A stretch of DNA of 64,000 nucleotides. Origin: Ignelater luminosus. Lineage: Eukaryota > Arthropoda > Insecta > Coleoptera > Elateridae. The notes under the pieces were generated by a model. That model was not told the origin of the DNA, did no database searches, and was given only the letters and a program-made list of their open reading frames with translations. This document shows, piece after piece, positions 22,676 through 36,207 of this stretch. Position numbers and translations under genes: made by a program. The first letter of the stretch is position 1. Every line of letters starts with the position of its first letter. Location: contig VTPC01008745.1 in assembly GCA_011009095.1 (NCBI GenBank), forward strand, positions 1 to 64,000, given 5' to 3'.

Positions 22676-25655
22676 ACACATACGTGTTGAAATCATAAGC
22701 ATAAAATCGTAGTAAATCCATCAGAGCGATAGATTATAGTTTTGCAGTAATTTTATTTAAACGAAAGTGCTTTCAATGATTGAATAGTAATTTAATTTTC
22801 ATTTTGGAATAGTGTGATGTCATTATAAGAGAAATTTTATAGGAGTAAAATACAATACAAATAATAATTATTATGGTATTATAAGATTTATAAAAAAATA
22901 AATTTTAACGTCAATTTTTTGTTTTCCAGGTACGTTACACTTTGTTCAACGTATTGTTAGAGAGGTGGAAACATAAGGACTGTTGTAAGTAAGAAACAAA
23001 AACTTTGCTGTAGAAATATTGAACTTGAGGATTACTTTAAAACGTTCTAAAACGTCATAAAAATCATAAAATTGAAATTCTAAGGTTGTTATATGTATAG
23101 ATAACATTGAAAAATTTTTGATCTCAAGCTGGAACTTGCTAACGGCAATTGGAAAATATTCTCACTTGATAAGCAAATAATCATCACAATATTTTTATGA
23201 ATCAAAAATTAAAAAGTCAAATTAATCATATCATACCAATGAGGATTCTGCTTTTATAGATTTGTTTACATTATTGCTCATAAATGCAAACAAGTTTCAT
23301 TTTGATAATTGAAATTATTCCTAAAAACTTTAACAATAATTTGATCATGCAATTTCCAGGCAAATACCGCCAGATTTTATAGGATACTAGCAAGGTTTGG
23401 GTGTAAAGTTTTGCTTGATGTAGCAAACTCAGTTCTAAACCGCAGAAACTTTGGAAGCACTGCGCTGTTGAGAATAAATGATGTAATGTACAGAATTCAA
23501 AAAAGTTTAAAGGATAGAATAAATGTACTAAAGTTCAGATCAAAGAACAACTCGTAAAACACAAAGCTGAATTCTTTTCAGTTTAGCAGTTATTCTAACG
23601 TTGAACTGTAGTATAATTTTATTTCCACACTAATATATATATATATGAAAAGCGACATATTTGTGTACTAAATTGAACAGCAAAATAAACTTGTTAAAAT
23701 GTCAACGTACTAATGAAATGAACCCATCGCATATGTTATTTTTTGTCAAACGACGACAGGCTAGTGGCCGCGTTTAGTTTTTGCTACACCAATTTATTAT
23801 GTATGCAGAAACAACATAGATATAAAAAGCTTCTTATATTTTTTCAAATTATAATTTTGCTAAAGAATGAAAATGGATAATAATACCATATGCATATAAA
23901 CAATATACTTTGAATTTAATTTTTGTACAATACGAGAGCGTATATTAAATATCTATAAATATCTTGTTTGCTAAAAGGGAAAATCTCATGAAAAAGTGTT
24001 TGACCTTTTTTTTCTGGAAAACAATTTGTTGCTTATCTAGGGAATATTTATAAAGAACCTTTTACAGCTAAAACGGAAATTAACAAAACAATAGCCGGTT
24101 TCTGTTCTGTAGCGTTAAATATTGGTTTGTTATTGTGTTTCATTTTTAATATTTCTTTACTAAGGAGAATTACTTTCAATTAAATAAAGAAACTAACCGA
24201 AACTTTGTTTGAAAATAACTGGAGATAAGAAAACAGAAACGTAAACAAGAGTATGAAGAAACTAACAGTTATAAACAAAAAGGAACCGAAAGTAAAAACG
24301 AAAAGAAAACTTTTTATTATTGTCGCAAACTACTTTATGAATGAAAAGATGTAGAGATCACTTGCTAGTTCAAGTTATCAGCTTTAGGGTGATGTTTAAA
24401 ACAAACAAGACCGTATAATAACGAAACAAAGAAAGTTTATCTTTTTTAAACGATGAAATAATTAAAGATATGATGAAAATTTAACATTTGATCTGATGAC
24501 TGGCTAGAAACAAACTCAATATTATTTTAGGAAATCAAACAATTCTGAGTTTTATTAAACTGTTATACCTACCTTTTAAAATGGATTTCTTTTCTCTTCT
24601 TCTTTCGTTTCGTAAATATTGCGGAGTTATCATAATCATAGGATACCTACAACATTAAACCGAAACTTTTGCATTAAATATTAACAATGGAATTACAAAA
24701 ATGTTCATATTAAAATTTCACTTCATTTAATATTTCAAACAAAAATTAAATATTTTAAATTACTTCCCAACGGAATTTCCCTAGCTCATTTTATTCGTGA
24801 AAAATTTCCAACTGGCAATTTTAGTTTTTACGCAAAATTTACTCATGAAATCCCTTGATTATGGTTTTAAATATTTATAATCACGTTCTTATTAATAGAA
24901 CCTTCTTAAATTGATTTTCTAGAAACTGGCAGGAATGAGTAGCATATTATGTGATTATTTAAGAGGAAACGGGCAGAGTGTTAGGTCAAAGGGTAAGTAA
25001 AAGGGCACCTAGAGGAAATGTAACATTATAAGGGGTGTCGAGTGAACGTCATAAATGTGACGCCTTTGGTTAAACAGAGTCGCAAATGACGGTGAAAGTT
25101 GTTTCTTGAAATGGAATTTCCATCATAAAGCCTCTAATTTTAGGATATTGTGTATTAATTAATTTGTACGGTGTATTAAGTTCTTAAAGGTTCACTTTGT
25201 TAAAATTGTTATTTCAACTACAATCATTTTCATACTTTAAATTGTAATTTTAAGTTACAGGTTATAGTTATGAGAATGTATAGTAGTTTCAAAAAATATT
25301 TATTAAATTGGGACCGCCCTTTAGACCCAGCTTGGCAACTAATTAATTAAATCCTACCTGGTTTTATTAATGTATTATTTTCAGGCCCGTTTTGCTTTGT
25401 TTTTCGTATCATTTTGTTAGATGAATTAGTTTGGTTGTTGGCTACTGGTGTTTTTATCTTATGTTACAGGAGTTTGACTGAATTCTGTTTGAAGACACAA
25501 ATAATAAATTTGTTTACTTTTCATCGATTCAGTGAAAATGAGCATATGGAATTTTCGAGATGGCACATGGTCTTGATAAATAATCTTGAATTATCGGGAC
25601 ATTTTGGATTATCTGGGATTACCTCTTTTCTCTTCTTCTTTTTAGCTTTCTTGCC
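22676..25655. other. Unassigned AT-rich DNA
   Basis: No gene recognised on either strand. A short (TA)n run lies near 23630-23646. Composition is very AT-rich with many stops; it could be intergenic or intronic. Confidence 0.4.
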
Positions 25656-25659
25656 TGGC

Positions 25660-28410
25660 TTTCACCTCACCACTTAGTGCTCCTTTTAGCTGTCTTTTTG
25701 CTGTACTGAATTCCAAGGATACCTCGGATTGCTGTTTCTCAGAGCCTTCTTATGCCAGTCTATCGGCTTCCTTGTTTTCCCAGATCCCACAGTGACTGAT
25801 GATCCACTGTAGCCGAATAGTCATCCCAGACTACATCAACTCTGACATCACTTGCTGACTACGGCGGACATCCAGCACTGAACGGTTATCTTCTAGGGAC
25901 GTGAATGAGAAGAACTGCTTTATTTCCACGCTCGACTTTAAGGCGTTCAAGAGCTAGGAAGACAGCAGCCTTACCTCTTTATCAATATTTGAGGCAAATA
26001 CCCTGACTGCCTGCAAGATCTGGAATTTTTGCGCCCCCATTAGCACGAGCATCAAGTACCGAGCTATCGGTGTACGTGAATTCACTCTGTGACTGGATAT
26101 CTTTCATGAATTGTTCCTATTGCAATGGCTTTTTGCACTGGTGAAGTTTCACTGTTATTCATCGGCTCGATCAAGTCCAACCTCGCCTTAGGGATGTGGC
26201 GTATCAAAACATCCCTAACTGCATATTCTGTGAAGGATACTCTCTTTTATATATCCAAATTATATGCCTCTCCAAAGAAGGATTTCTGTGTTTGCAGTCG
26301 CTGAGTGGGCTGCTTAGAGTTTTTCCAGTAGTCCATCTCCAGGTGATTTACCTTTTCATTTATACTTATTACTATTACCAGGTCTCTTCTTACCGATCTG
26401 CACCGATTTGCAATTCCATCACGTTGATGCGGATAGAGCTGAGATCCCCAGTTATCGATTTCAGGGCTTGGTTCTGAATTTTATCTAGCTTCCACAGAGT
26501 TGTCTTGGGGGCTGTGGCAATCAGTTCGTTCCCATACTCCATCACGAGTCTTGCATACGCAATTTATGCTTGCGTCAAGACATCCTCTCAATTTCATTAC
26601 TGCTAGTCTACTCAGTAACCTCATTCGCTCACTTCTCTTCTGTGTTAGCTGATCAACGCACTTTGAACCCTGCAACTTAGTATTAAACTGATTTTCTAAA
26701 TAAGTAGTGACTTTCGTTTTGCTTAGGGGATTGGACTCGTAGAGTAAAGATAATTCTCCTTGTTGCTTTGTGCACAGTGGAAACAGTTGGAATTCCGATT
26801 TTTCTGAGTTGACGACAAGTTGATTTTTATTAGTCTAAGATAAAAGTTGGACTAAGGGTTGGTTTATGGTCATCTCTAGCGCCTTTATCTTACTGCTGGT
26901 TGCCCAAATGAATAAGTCATCTACATAAAGTAGAGTTTGGGTACCAGGGATACTTTGGACTGCAGCAATAACATCGTTGATCATTAGATTAAAGTAAACA
27001 GGGCTGATGACAAGTCCTTGAGGCAGTCCTTGCCTTAGTCCTTTGCCATACTTTACGCATATACACTTCTGTGGGAGAAAGGAGAAGATAGCTCTGTACA
27101 TATTTCCTTTGAGGCCGAGGGGTTGTAGTTTACTAAGTAGTTTCTTTCTCCATACCCGGTCGAAGGCAGTCTGAAAATCGATTAATATAGACAGAGTGCT
27201 CTGCTTGTTGTGGAAACCGTCCTTAAGCTTCTGAGGTAGCCTGGTAACTTACTCTATTGTTCTTCTATGCCTACTAAAGCCTGCCTGCCCGTTTGATATT
27301 AGCTTGTTCCTCTCAATTACTACTTGTAACCTGCGCAGAAACATTTTCTTTTATACTTTGGAGAATGCGCTTGTTAATGATATGGGCCGAGGGCTAGCGC
27401 GCGTGTTTGTCTCCTTGCTCTTCTTAGGGATAAGGATAACTTCCACAGTACACTATTCGCACGGATGGCAATCTCCAAAGAAGGTTTATGAAGGACAAAA
27501 CGGAAGTCCGAGCCTTCAGTCCAAGATGCGTCAGTAACTCAGGGTGTATTTCATCTGGAGCGGGGCGTTTTGCTGTTTTTGTTTCTTGCTTATTTTTGCA
27601 CAGTAAACAGAAGAACTTTGCTATTTAGGTGTCAGTTGTGAGCAGCCTTGTAGTGTTGGCAAAGGGATATTTCTTCCTGGGACCATTATCGTTATCAAAC
27701 ACTGAAACAAAACGATGAACGTTTAGCCCGTCTTTTTGGAAATCGGGTCCTCTTAGGAAAGATCTGTATGAGTCCTGTGAATTTTTCTTTCCCTGAGTAG
27801 TGCGCTTTTCTCTTAAGAGTTTGCCTATCATCTCTGTTCCTAGTCCTTTCAGCCTGATCTTTAGTCCAGTATGGGGGCGTATCGTTTGACTTTCCTGGTA
27901 CGGATAGCTTTCTTAGCAACTTTGGTAATTTCTAATTTGATCCAAACATAACTGGTGTCGACGTTTGTGTCTATCACTAAAAGTATTTTGTGTCCAAAAC
28001 TATTGGGTCTTGGCTACAACGAGTGACTAAGAGAGGAATGTGGGGCTACTGATGTGATTATCAATGAATTGCACTGGGTGACTTGATATAAACTGTTAAA
28101 AAATTCTACCAGTGCAGTTGAACAAGTATTGCTATCTCCCTAGAGAGCGGAATGAGCATTTAGGTATCCCAAGAGAACACAATGATGATTTCACAACTGC
28201 TCAAGGCAAGTTAGGTCGGATTGATTTCTGAGAGGGTCATTTCCGCCACTTCCATTTTATCTTCCGCTGTCATAACTTTAATTTCTTTAAAGCAAGCTGT
28301 AAGTGAAAGCGTGGCTGCGATTACCAATTCTGACACCAGAGTTCTCATTCACTTAAAAATATTTCTCATTGTCAGTCGAAGCACCTGCCTCCGCTATCGC
28401 ATAAAAGTCA
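25660..28410 (-). mobile_element. Jockey/I-like LINE relic: endonuclease end, RT and RNase H
   Basis: Minus-strand non-LTR retrotransposon pol, 5'-truncated within the endonuclease. From high to low coordinate: GYLNAHSALWGDSNTCSTAL near 28150, matching the GDFNAHxxxWG endonuclease motif with D changed; YWTKDQAERTRNRDDRQ at 27695-27919, the linker; RT at 26835-27101 with GLRQGLPQGLVISPVYFNLM and the catalytic box LLYVDDLFIW; a thumb segment with SRLAVMKLRG at 26481-26675; LVMEYGNELIATAPKTTLWK and IQNQALKSITGDL near 26470-26560. A C-terminal RNase H-like part follows, with TDSSVLDARANGGA near 26050, then LQWIISHCGIWENKEADRLA near 25760-25820. The presence of RNase H and the GITGA-like motif fit the Jockey or I groups of insect elements. 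Many stops. Its 5' end abuts another LINE relic at about 28.42 kb. Confidence 0.88.
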
Positions 28411-28439
28411 GGTTTGAAGAACCGGCAGAGAAGACTTAT

Positions 28440-29560
28440 GGGACGATATTTTGAAGGTTTTGCTTTACTTCAGTTTTCTGGTATTCTTTCTTCTTGTAGG
28501 CATAAGTTTTATATTATTTTCAGTTGTTGAAGTACTGTTTGTCCTCCTTCTTTTATCATTTCACTTGTAACATTATCCTCACCTGATCCCTTGTTATTTT
28601 TCAGTTGAGATAGAGTATGTTGCATATTTCGTTTATAGTGATGTCTGGGATTCCTTCTGATCTTACATTCAATATTTTTTTTGCTTTATCTTTGTTTGCT
28701 AAGGTTCTTAATAAAAGTCTTCTGTTGTGGCTACGATCTTATCTTGGTCTTGTCCTTCTTCCTTTTTATTTTTAAGAGCAATAATGATGCCGTTGTTCGA
28801 CTGGTTTGCCCAATGTTTTGTTCCTACTTGCTCTTGTTGAAACATTCTCTTTCTCTTTTCTATCCATTCGTTGGTTTCACTGCTGACTATGTCTCTTTTA
28901 TTAGGATGTGCTACTTTTTTAGATGTAGTAAGTTGGTTGTTTTCTGTGAGCTCCCCAAGTTCTTCATTTAGTTTCCTTTGATATTCCTCTTTTTTACTCT
29001 TCAGTTTTTGTGTGTCAATATTCTGTTTCCTCTGTTTACTAATACAATTTTTTTCTACTTTCTCGTTGATCTCTATTCTTGCTCGTACCAGGCGGTGGTT
29101 GCTTCCTGTATTGTGGTCTAAGACTGCGACATCTTTGACTGTTCCTCGGATGTATGTGAGGACGTAATCAACTTCTTTGGACCAATCCAGCTCTAATTGC
29201 GCTGTGGTTTTTTTGTGGAAGAACTTATTCATTGCGTATTGTTTGTTCTGAGCCATAAAGTTTATTATCCTTTCTCCTCTATAGTTTCTTTGTCCTAAAC
29301 CAAAATGTCCTATATATTCTTCCATTTTGTCCGGTTTCTTTTCAATGATGGCGTTAAGATCTCCAAACAAATATTCTTTGTTGACATCTCACCTCATTAA
29401 TGGCTCTATTTATTTTATTATAAAATAGTCCATTGTCCTCATCGGAGTATGCTGATGTCGGTGGATAATCTGTATCTTATACTTTTTGCAGACTTGGAGT
29501 ACAATGTGCACTACTCTGTCTGATATTCCTTTGTACAGGGGAGTACCGTACAGGCCAATA
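28440..29560 (-). mobile_element. RTE-like LINE relic: endonuclease and start of RT
   Basis: Minus-strand pol fragment. The upstream part at 29400-29560 reads YGTPLYKGISDRVVHIVLQV and then TSAYSDEDNGLFYNKINRAI, matching the middle of the apurinic-like endonuclease. An open frame at 28708-29370 (220 residues) begins MFGDLNAIIEKKPDKMEEY (GDFNA motif with F to L), continues GHFGLGQRNYRGERIINFM and EVDYVLT, and carries DHNTGSNHRLVRARI, where the catalytic SDH is replaced by SNH. The charged linker follows, then at 28440-28700 ITINEICNIL and a degraded RT start. The rest of RT is absent: the fragment stops where the next LINE relic begins. The N-for-D change in the SDH box would itself disable nicking. 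Confidence 0.88.
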
Positions 29561-32500
29561 TACCCATTCAGTTATTGTTGAAACAGTAAGAACTTGTACT
29601 GAATAATTATTGATGATGGAAAAAAGAACGTAGCTTACATCAAAAGCACTTGTGCGGCCAGAGTCTATGTCTATTCTAATTAAACTTAATTCTACCTGGG
29701 TTGAATTTTTTATAATAAACGCACTGTTATGTGGAGTATGAACACACTCTTTTGACCAGCCCCATATTAAAAAGTTAAAGCCTATCGTTGTCAACCTTGG
29801 TTATATTAAATTTAATTGACTATTGTTGAATATAAGTAGTGAGCTTAGTTTTGCATGTTAGACAAATTACGATTTGCTTGGTATTTTTGGTGAATCGGTG
29901 TTTGCTACAGATTAGGTTAAATAGGCTTTTGATTATTATTAGTAGTTTTACTTACCAACCACACGGGGCGTGATTCCCCTTTCATAGTGGCAAATTTCAA
30001 TTTTTAGTAAATGTAAAGTGGCTGTACTTAGCCAAAATTCAACTTTGTTATACCACCGCGTTTTTGATTGTTTACTAAACAGCAGATTGCTAAACACTAA
30101 AAATTTAATTTTAGACAGGCAAATAGGCACAAGGAGTATTAAGAACAACCACTTACATAGCAACTTGAAACTTCAAATAGGCATTAGAAATGTATTATAA
30201 ACATCAAAGCACACCGGTTTTGATGAGAAATTCATATTTCAAACTCCACCTTCGTGTGTTCTACAACAACCTACTTACACTAAACAGCACGGGGGCGGGT
30301 CAAGTGACACACTGTTTAAAAGGTCTATGCATCTTTTACAGAACAACGTAATTTTTCTCGAGATAGATTAGTCTTTGTGTCTACTTGAATTTTCAAATTG
30401 GATAAACTAAACCATCTTGTTATATCGTTTTTTGTTCAGAGCTTTTTCAATAAAGAGACTGATTTACATTTGTTAGAAGAACCCTGAAAACAATAAGGGC
30501 CTTTTAGAAAACGAACAAATTCTTCAACAATATAAAATGATAGAACTTAGAAAAAACGCAGTCATGCAAGAAAAAAGAAACGTTCTCAACTCTTTTTCTT
30601 CTTATTGACTAAATTTTAGATTAAGCTTTAAACTTTATTCAATATCATTACAAGAAAAAGACAGTTCAGAATACATCTCGCGAGATGAAAGTCAAAACGG
30701 TCTTAGTTGTCATTGATCTTAACGCAAATAAAAAAAAAATAATAAAAGCAATGAAACAGAAACACTAACAGTTTCTCAATTTAGGATAAATTAAATGGCA
30801 TCAGAAGTCGATAGCAGGAGATGCAGAATTCCAGTTGAGTGTCCGGTAACACTACTACCAGCAAGTGGGCAGCTGAAACCGACAGCTTAAATAATTCGAC
30901 GACAACAACGACAGCCAGCCCTCGTAAGCGTAAGCAAGAACACGAACTTTTTCCGTACGTAAATAAAAGCTAGATCTGCAAAATAGGAAACACTAATTGG
31001 CATCGTGGTAAAAAAGATTCTGAGACACTTACTTTCAAAATTATTGAGGCATCTAAAGATTTAGATATCATGATCAGAGATATCATTATTAAGAAACCTT
31101 AAATAACTTAAAAGCAAGGTCAACTCATCAATGCTAGTTAACACGTGCATATGTTATTTCTTTTTAAAGAAACAAAAAATGAACATGAAAATTTATACTG
31201 GGTGTCTCGTCCTAATACAAGGAATTAACCTACTAACTTCAACCGCTGACTCCTACAATACTTTTATAACAGCCTTAATTAGTCATTTAAATAAGTATTT
31301 AACTGTGATGCATTTCTACCAGTAAGTGTACTAGATTTCCGTCATGGCCAGCGTTTTAATTGTAAATTTTCTCTTAACGGAATTTTTACCCTGAACACTA
31401 CAGAATGAGAATTTTAAAAATTAGTTTTATTACTTATTACATTTCTAAAGCTAGAAATAACTTTAAAGTATGCTAAGCTATTTTCTTTTAACTCTTATTC
31501 ATACCAAATACATTTTTACGAAAACGAGAGACCTAGTTTTTGTCGTATATGTACTTTAAGTTTATAAATTTATTTGGTTATCATTCTGATCTTTTTCTAT
31601 TTGAACATATTTTTGGGAAACAAAGAGTTATTTTACTGTTATTGATTTATGTCTGAAATAAAATAAAATCCCGATACTATTTTCAGATGTTATGTTTCCA
31701 TAAAGAAAATTGATATAAAAAAAATATTTAAAGTTACGGCAGTTCTATTAAATTCTACTCTTTGAGTACATGGACTAATAAATTTTTGGAAATATGAACA
31801 GTGAAAAACGTTAACAATTTTCCAACAAAATGGTCATTACTTGGTTCATTCATTCGTGAGTTCATATTTACATTTTTTTCTTCTTTTGGTGCTATAACAC
31901 TCAAACGCGTTTTTCATCATCGATTTCTATTATTGCCAACAAATGTAGTTGCCAGTGCTTTCTAGAAAGTTTGTTCTTTATATACACAAACACAAAAAAA
32001 GAGATAAAGTGTTCCTTTGCAACCTAAATTTAATTTAATCTGTTTGTTCTATTCCATTTGGATTTTCGTAGTTCAGGATTTTTTGAATGTAGCGCAGATC
32101 CTAGAAAGTATTTTACGGTTTCTGTGTTTTTTCTTTTACTTAATTGAAAACAAAACGCATGAGTCCACGGATATCTGTATTGAGATTTCCAAGTAAATAA
32201 ACTCGGTGGTTGTTATGATGTTCTTGTTGTCAGAACGATCTTGAAAAGAAAGAACTTAAAGTTTCTGGAAATCCCACAACGATTTCTACTTTCATTTTTC
32301 CTTATCCTAAATGTTTTTACCGCTTCATAGAGTAGTAAATGATTACTGTAGTCCGTATAGACTTTTAAATAAAAACAGTTGTTAACGCAATTCCAGATAG
32401 TTCAAAACTTGCTAGTGCATTTCGTTGAGTTAATCTGATGTATCCAGATATACTTGGTGAATAAAAAACAAATCGTTATCAAGAAGATGTGAAATGAAAT

Positions 32501-33195
32501 TTCGAGAACAACAGAGCTAACTTAGACTTTTTCGTAACTTTGTTAACCGAAGTTTATCTCATATCGCGTCAAAACACGCTCTACTATCGGGCACCAAATT
32601 ATACTCACTTACAAAATAAAACATTTAATTATAATCAATTAAGCAGAAAAGATTTCTCAAAATGTAATAACTGTTTGAAACAGAATAAAATGAAGTAGTA
32701 AATTTAGAACAGCAAATTTTATTTTATCGAATGTCTAAAGTCAAACTAGCAAACTAATTTAAGATATTAGGTTTATAAAATAACCAAGCAGAACAATAGA
32801 AATCGGTCTCTATTTTCAGAATGACCTTAATTCAGAAACTTGATCAAGAATTTTATATTCATCTAGAGGGTTATAGTGCTTTCTTCCATAGCAAATTTCG
32901 TGAACTAAATCGGAAACAACAATAGTTGAGCCTGGTGTGTCTATGTAATTTTCAGCTCTCAGTTGAAATAGCCTTCAAGGCTTTCCTCGTTCATTTCAGT
33001 TCTCTCACACATTACAAACATATTTTCCCAAGTCTTTCTTTTCTGTCTTGGGCTTTAGGTATTTCTAATAATACCGGTAGTTTAATAAGTAACTTGGTTT
33101 GATATTAAAGACGACAATCTTAATTTTATACAGTACTTGATTTATTCCGTTTGCAAAAGTGGATTTTTTCGAGGCTCGTTTATGATCTGTATCAC
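29560..33195. other. Unassigned AT-rich DNA
   Basis: No gene recognised. The minus-strand open frame at 29477-29794 overlaps the LINE endonuclease in another frame and is a shadow. Short frames at 29948-30163, 30018-30200 and 31131-31325 have no motif. A GC-richer patch lies at about 30790-30960 without coding sense. Confidence 0.4.
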
Positions 33196-33199
33196 CTCT

Positions 33200-33860
33200 T
33201 CACTAACTAAAATTGTTGTTCAAGTTTTAGGAACAGATAGCAGTCTGGGGAAGCTAGATTGGGCAAATAAGGTGGATGAAAAAGAATTTCAAACCTTAGC
33301 TCAGTCAGTTTTTTCTTAGTGACATGGCTTGAATGCGCCGATGTGTTGTCATAGTGAAGCAGTAATGTCTTAATGCTTTTCCCCTTCTTGAGGTAGTCAA
33401 TCAGGAGAATTTCATTCTCGTTCCTCAAAATTGACACTATCACCTATTCACTGGATGCAGCTTACTATTTGAATTTCTCTTTCGTTACCGGTATGGTGAT
33501 CCAACCTTTGTCTATGGTTACAGAATTACGCAAAAAATCCGTCGACTCTTCTTTAAACATTTGCAAACGGTCAGTTGATGTCTGCATACAAATTCACTTT
33601 TGCTCTGGAGTGAGAGGTTGCGGCATCCACAATAAACTCGCTAGGTCGAGATACACATGGCTTCTGCTAACTCGCACACTTTCATTCTTTTGGCAAAGCC
33701 ATGTCGTCAATTTTTGCAAAGATTTATGACATGGCAGCCGTTTTTGGACCTCCAGAATGTGGTGGTCTTCGCTGCTTGTCTACCATGAATTTGTTTCCTT
33801 CCCAAAGAAGAAATTGGATCACACCATAAATTCCAATTTTATCTAACTTGCACTGTCATT
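33200..33860 (-). pseudogene. mariner transposase relic
   Basis: Tc1/mariner transposase remnant on the minus strand with several frameshifts. From high to low coordinate: a HSGGPKTAAMS segment near 33750, SLLWMPQPLTPEQK near 33630 (the family WVPxxLTxxQ motif), RLQMFKEESTDFLRNSVTID near 33500-33570 (first Asp in TID, usually TVDE), then at 33207-33443 ENEILLIDYLKKGKSI, LLLHYDNTSAHSSH (second Asp) and FHPPYLPNLASPDCYLFLKL (third Asp, degraded from YSPDLAPSD). No termini found. It is much older and a different copy from the mariner at 55.9 kb. Confidence 0.8.
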
Positions 33861-34059
33861 CGAGACACTTTGTTTACGTAATTGTCAAACAAGGAATTAC
33901 TGTTAGATTGGCCCGGAATCATAGAATATTGAGCTATAGAAAGGAGATTTTACGACTACACTACATACAGATGTTGCTGTCGTTCTCTACTAGTATGAAG
34001 GTCAAGTTATTCATCAAATCTACCTTTACAGCACTCTTTCTTTCTTATAATTTCACATC

Positions 34060-34310
34060 ATGGCCTACAGTCTTGCAGCTACATAATAGGCCAGAGTTGT
34101 TATAGAAACATTTAAGTTTCTTATTTGTGGTTTTCTTGTATGTTTCGTCCTGCTTCTTTTCTTTTCCCATATTTTTCTATGCATCTTTGTTATCCAAGTC
34201 TTACAACCATAATTAAGCTTGGTCGTGTTACTGTCTTCTACAGTACTATTTTGATCTTTGTGAAAATGCTTGATATTCATGTGAGGACTGCTGTTTGATG
34301 TTGGTTTCAT
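34060..34310 (-). mobile_element. Possible LINE C-terminal fragment
   Basis: An 81-residue minus-strand frame contains TTKLNYGCKTWITKMHRKIW, resembling the YGxETW block in the C-terminal part of insect LINE polymerases. It is short and isolated. A chance match is possible. Confidence 0.35.
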
Positions 34311-34999
34311 CTCACGAAAACACTCTTGTTGGCCACTTTCACATTCCTTTTTCTAAGGCTTCAAAGTGAGTCTAAGGTTGTTTTCGTTCGAGCAGTTACA
34401 ATGAACGACATCCTGAATGGTTCGTATTTGTGAGTTTTAAAAGTCTGTTTTAAATTTCCAGGACTTAATCTTGCTATGTAAAAACAACAAGACGAGTTCT
34501 AAACGATACCGACAACTGTTTCCTCAATTCTTAGAAGTTAAATGCGTTTGTAAATTAAACCCAAAATTTACTTCTAAGCAGGTCAATCTACACTCACTGA
34601 TACATATTATGACTTTCTCAGAGAAACGCTCAAATAAGGTGTACTACAATTTAATATTTCAAAGGCTACGTCATTCGTTTTTTATTTAAGCACCAACGAC
34701 ATTTTGTTCTCTATAGGAACTCAATAACATCAGGATTTCATTCACACGAGGAAGACAGCACAGCTCTAAACACTAGACAATTAGCGTGCTGTATGAACCA
34801 TTTAATATTTGTCTGTACGCCTATGAGCGACATGTGCTTTTTTAAGGTGTAGTAGCCAGTTTAACTTTCACAAGTTAGAATCGGTTATATGGTTAATTGC
34901 CTGGTGATAGCTACTGCTCCTTAGCTATAACTTACCTTTTGAGTCTCACAAGTCCATGCATTCAGAACTAACGAGATCTATTGCCTTGATACTTCTAGA
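34311..34999. other. Unassigned spacer
   Basis: No gene recognised. The open frame at 34471-34689 has no motif. The 3' untranslated part of the LINE relic that follows may extend in here. Confidence 0.3.
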
Positions 35000-36205
35000 A
35001 AGGATTCTGGTCCTAAGCAGGTATCTTTGGTTCCTAGTCTGGTGAATTCATCCACCTTCCTGTTGCCGTGGATTCAGCTGTGCCTAGAATCCCAAACTAG
35101 GCTAACCTTCTTTGTTGTGGCTCTTTGCATAGAACAATTTCTTATCCTGGCTGGGCAGATCGCTTTCAGTCACTGTCGGAGCAGATATATATCTTTTAGT
35201 CCGTTCTTCTCACATGTTCCCTACATGCCACTGATAGAATAGCATAAACGTCAGCCAGGAAAACCGTGATGTACTTTCTCATGCATGTGTGGGTTTTCCA
35301 GGTAACTGCCTGCTCCCGAAAACTACCTATCATCCGTCTGTAGAGAAAACGAGAAAACCTTGAGTGCTCCCTATCCAGCCTTAATCGATAGTTCGCCTGT
35401 GTTACCCTGTAAGTGGATAAAGGCATATTTGTGCACTAATTGGGCAATGCTGCGTGGCCGGCGTTAAATTCCTTTCCAAGCAACAACTCTGCATCCCACA
35501 TTCCACGGTGGGCCGCCGACACCGTTGCCTTTTTCTTTATCGACTTTGGGAGATCCGATAGCCTCAATAGAACTTCAAGTGCAGCCGTAGGGGTCGTCTT
35601 CATTGCACGGGTCATATTCCGACGGGCCAGGCGTTGTAGTTTGGCTAGCCTTTGAGCGGTGCTGGTGCGCTTTACACTAAGCCACCAGACCCATATAGTA
35701 CTTTAGGTCTGATAATTACCTTGTAGATCCAGTAAGTTATCTGAGAATTGATTCCCCAGGGTTTAACTACTACGTGGCGCAGCTGCCAGAGTATTGGTGT
35801 TAACGTGGTTGCCACTTCGTCGAAATGTGACTTCCAGCTTCCTGCACGAGCGGTAGAGTTTCTTTAAACCTTCTGTTTTTTTTATTTGATGAAGAGAATT
35901 ACTTTAGTCTTAGATTAATTGATAAAAAAGCTATTATCATTGTACCATTTTTCTATGATCCTGCGGGCCATGTTGAAAAAGCGACGTGTGACTCATACTA
36001 GCCCGTTGTTTGTGTATGCCTGCGCAAGAAAGCCGCCCGCTGTTAAGCGCTTCAAAGGACTATCCATTATTAGATACCAAAGATGGGGTGAAAGGTAGCT
36101 GTCCTGAAGGTAACTTCGCTGTACAGCGATATCTACATGACAGTCTTCTGGAACAGCTTGAACGCCTTTTACTTCTAGTGCAGACTTCACCTAGCTAACC
36201 AATGT
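35000..36205 (-). mobile_element. R1/LOA-like LINE relic: RT end and RNase H
   Basis: Minus-strand non-LTR pol relic. At 35993-36190 are DSYLSPHLWYLIMDSPLKRL and GGFLAQAYTNNGLV, an RT block whose catalytic YADD has become YTNN. Near 35880 is a NPxKTKVxLF-like stretch. At 35480-35680 a frame reads KLQRLARRNMTRAMKTTPTA, then ALEVLLRLSDLPKSIKKKA, the region that follows RT in R1/LOA/Jockey-type elements. RNase H follows: a degraded TDGSxxxSGAG at 35330-35370, FLADVYAILSVACREHVRR at about 35200-35260, and VWDSRHS (stop) IHGNRKVDEFTRLGT at about 35030-35100, matching the conserved GHSGIxGNExADxLAR end. Two catalytic changes and multiple stops make it dead. Its high-coordinate end abuts a Gypsy fragment within about 10 bp. 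Confidence 0.85.
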
Positions 36206-36207
36206 AG

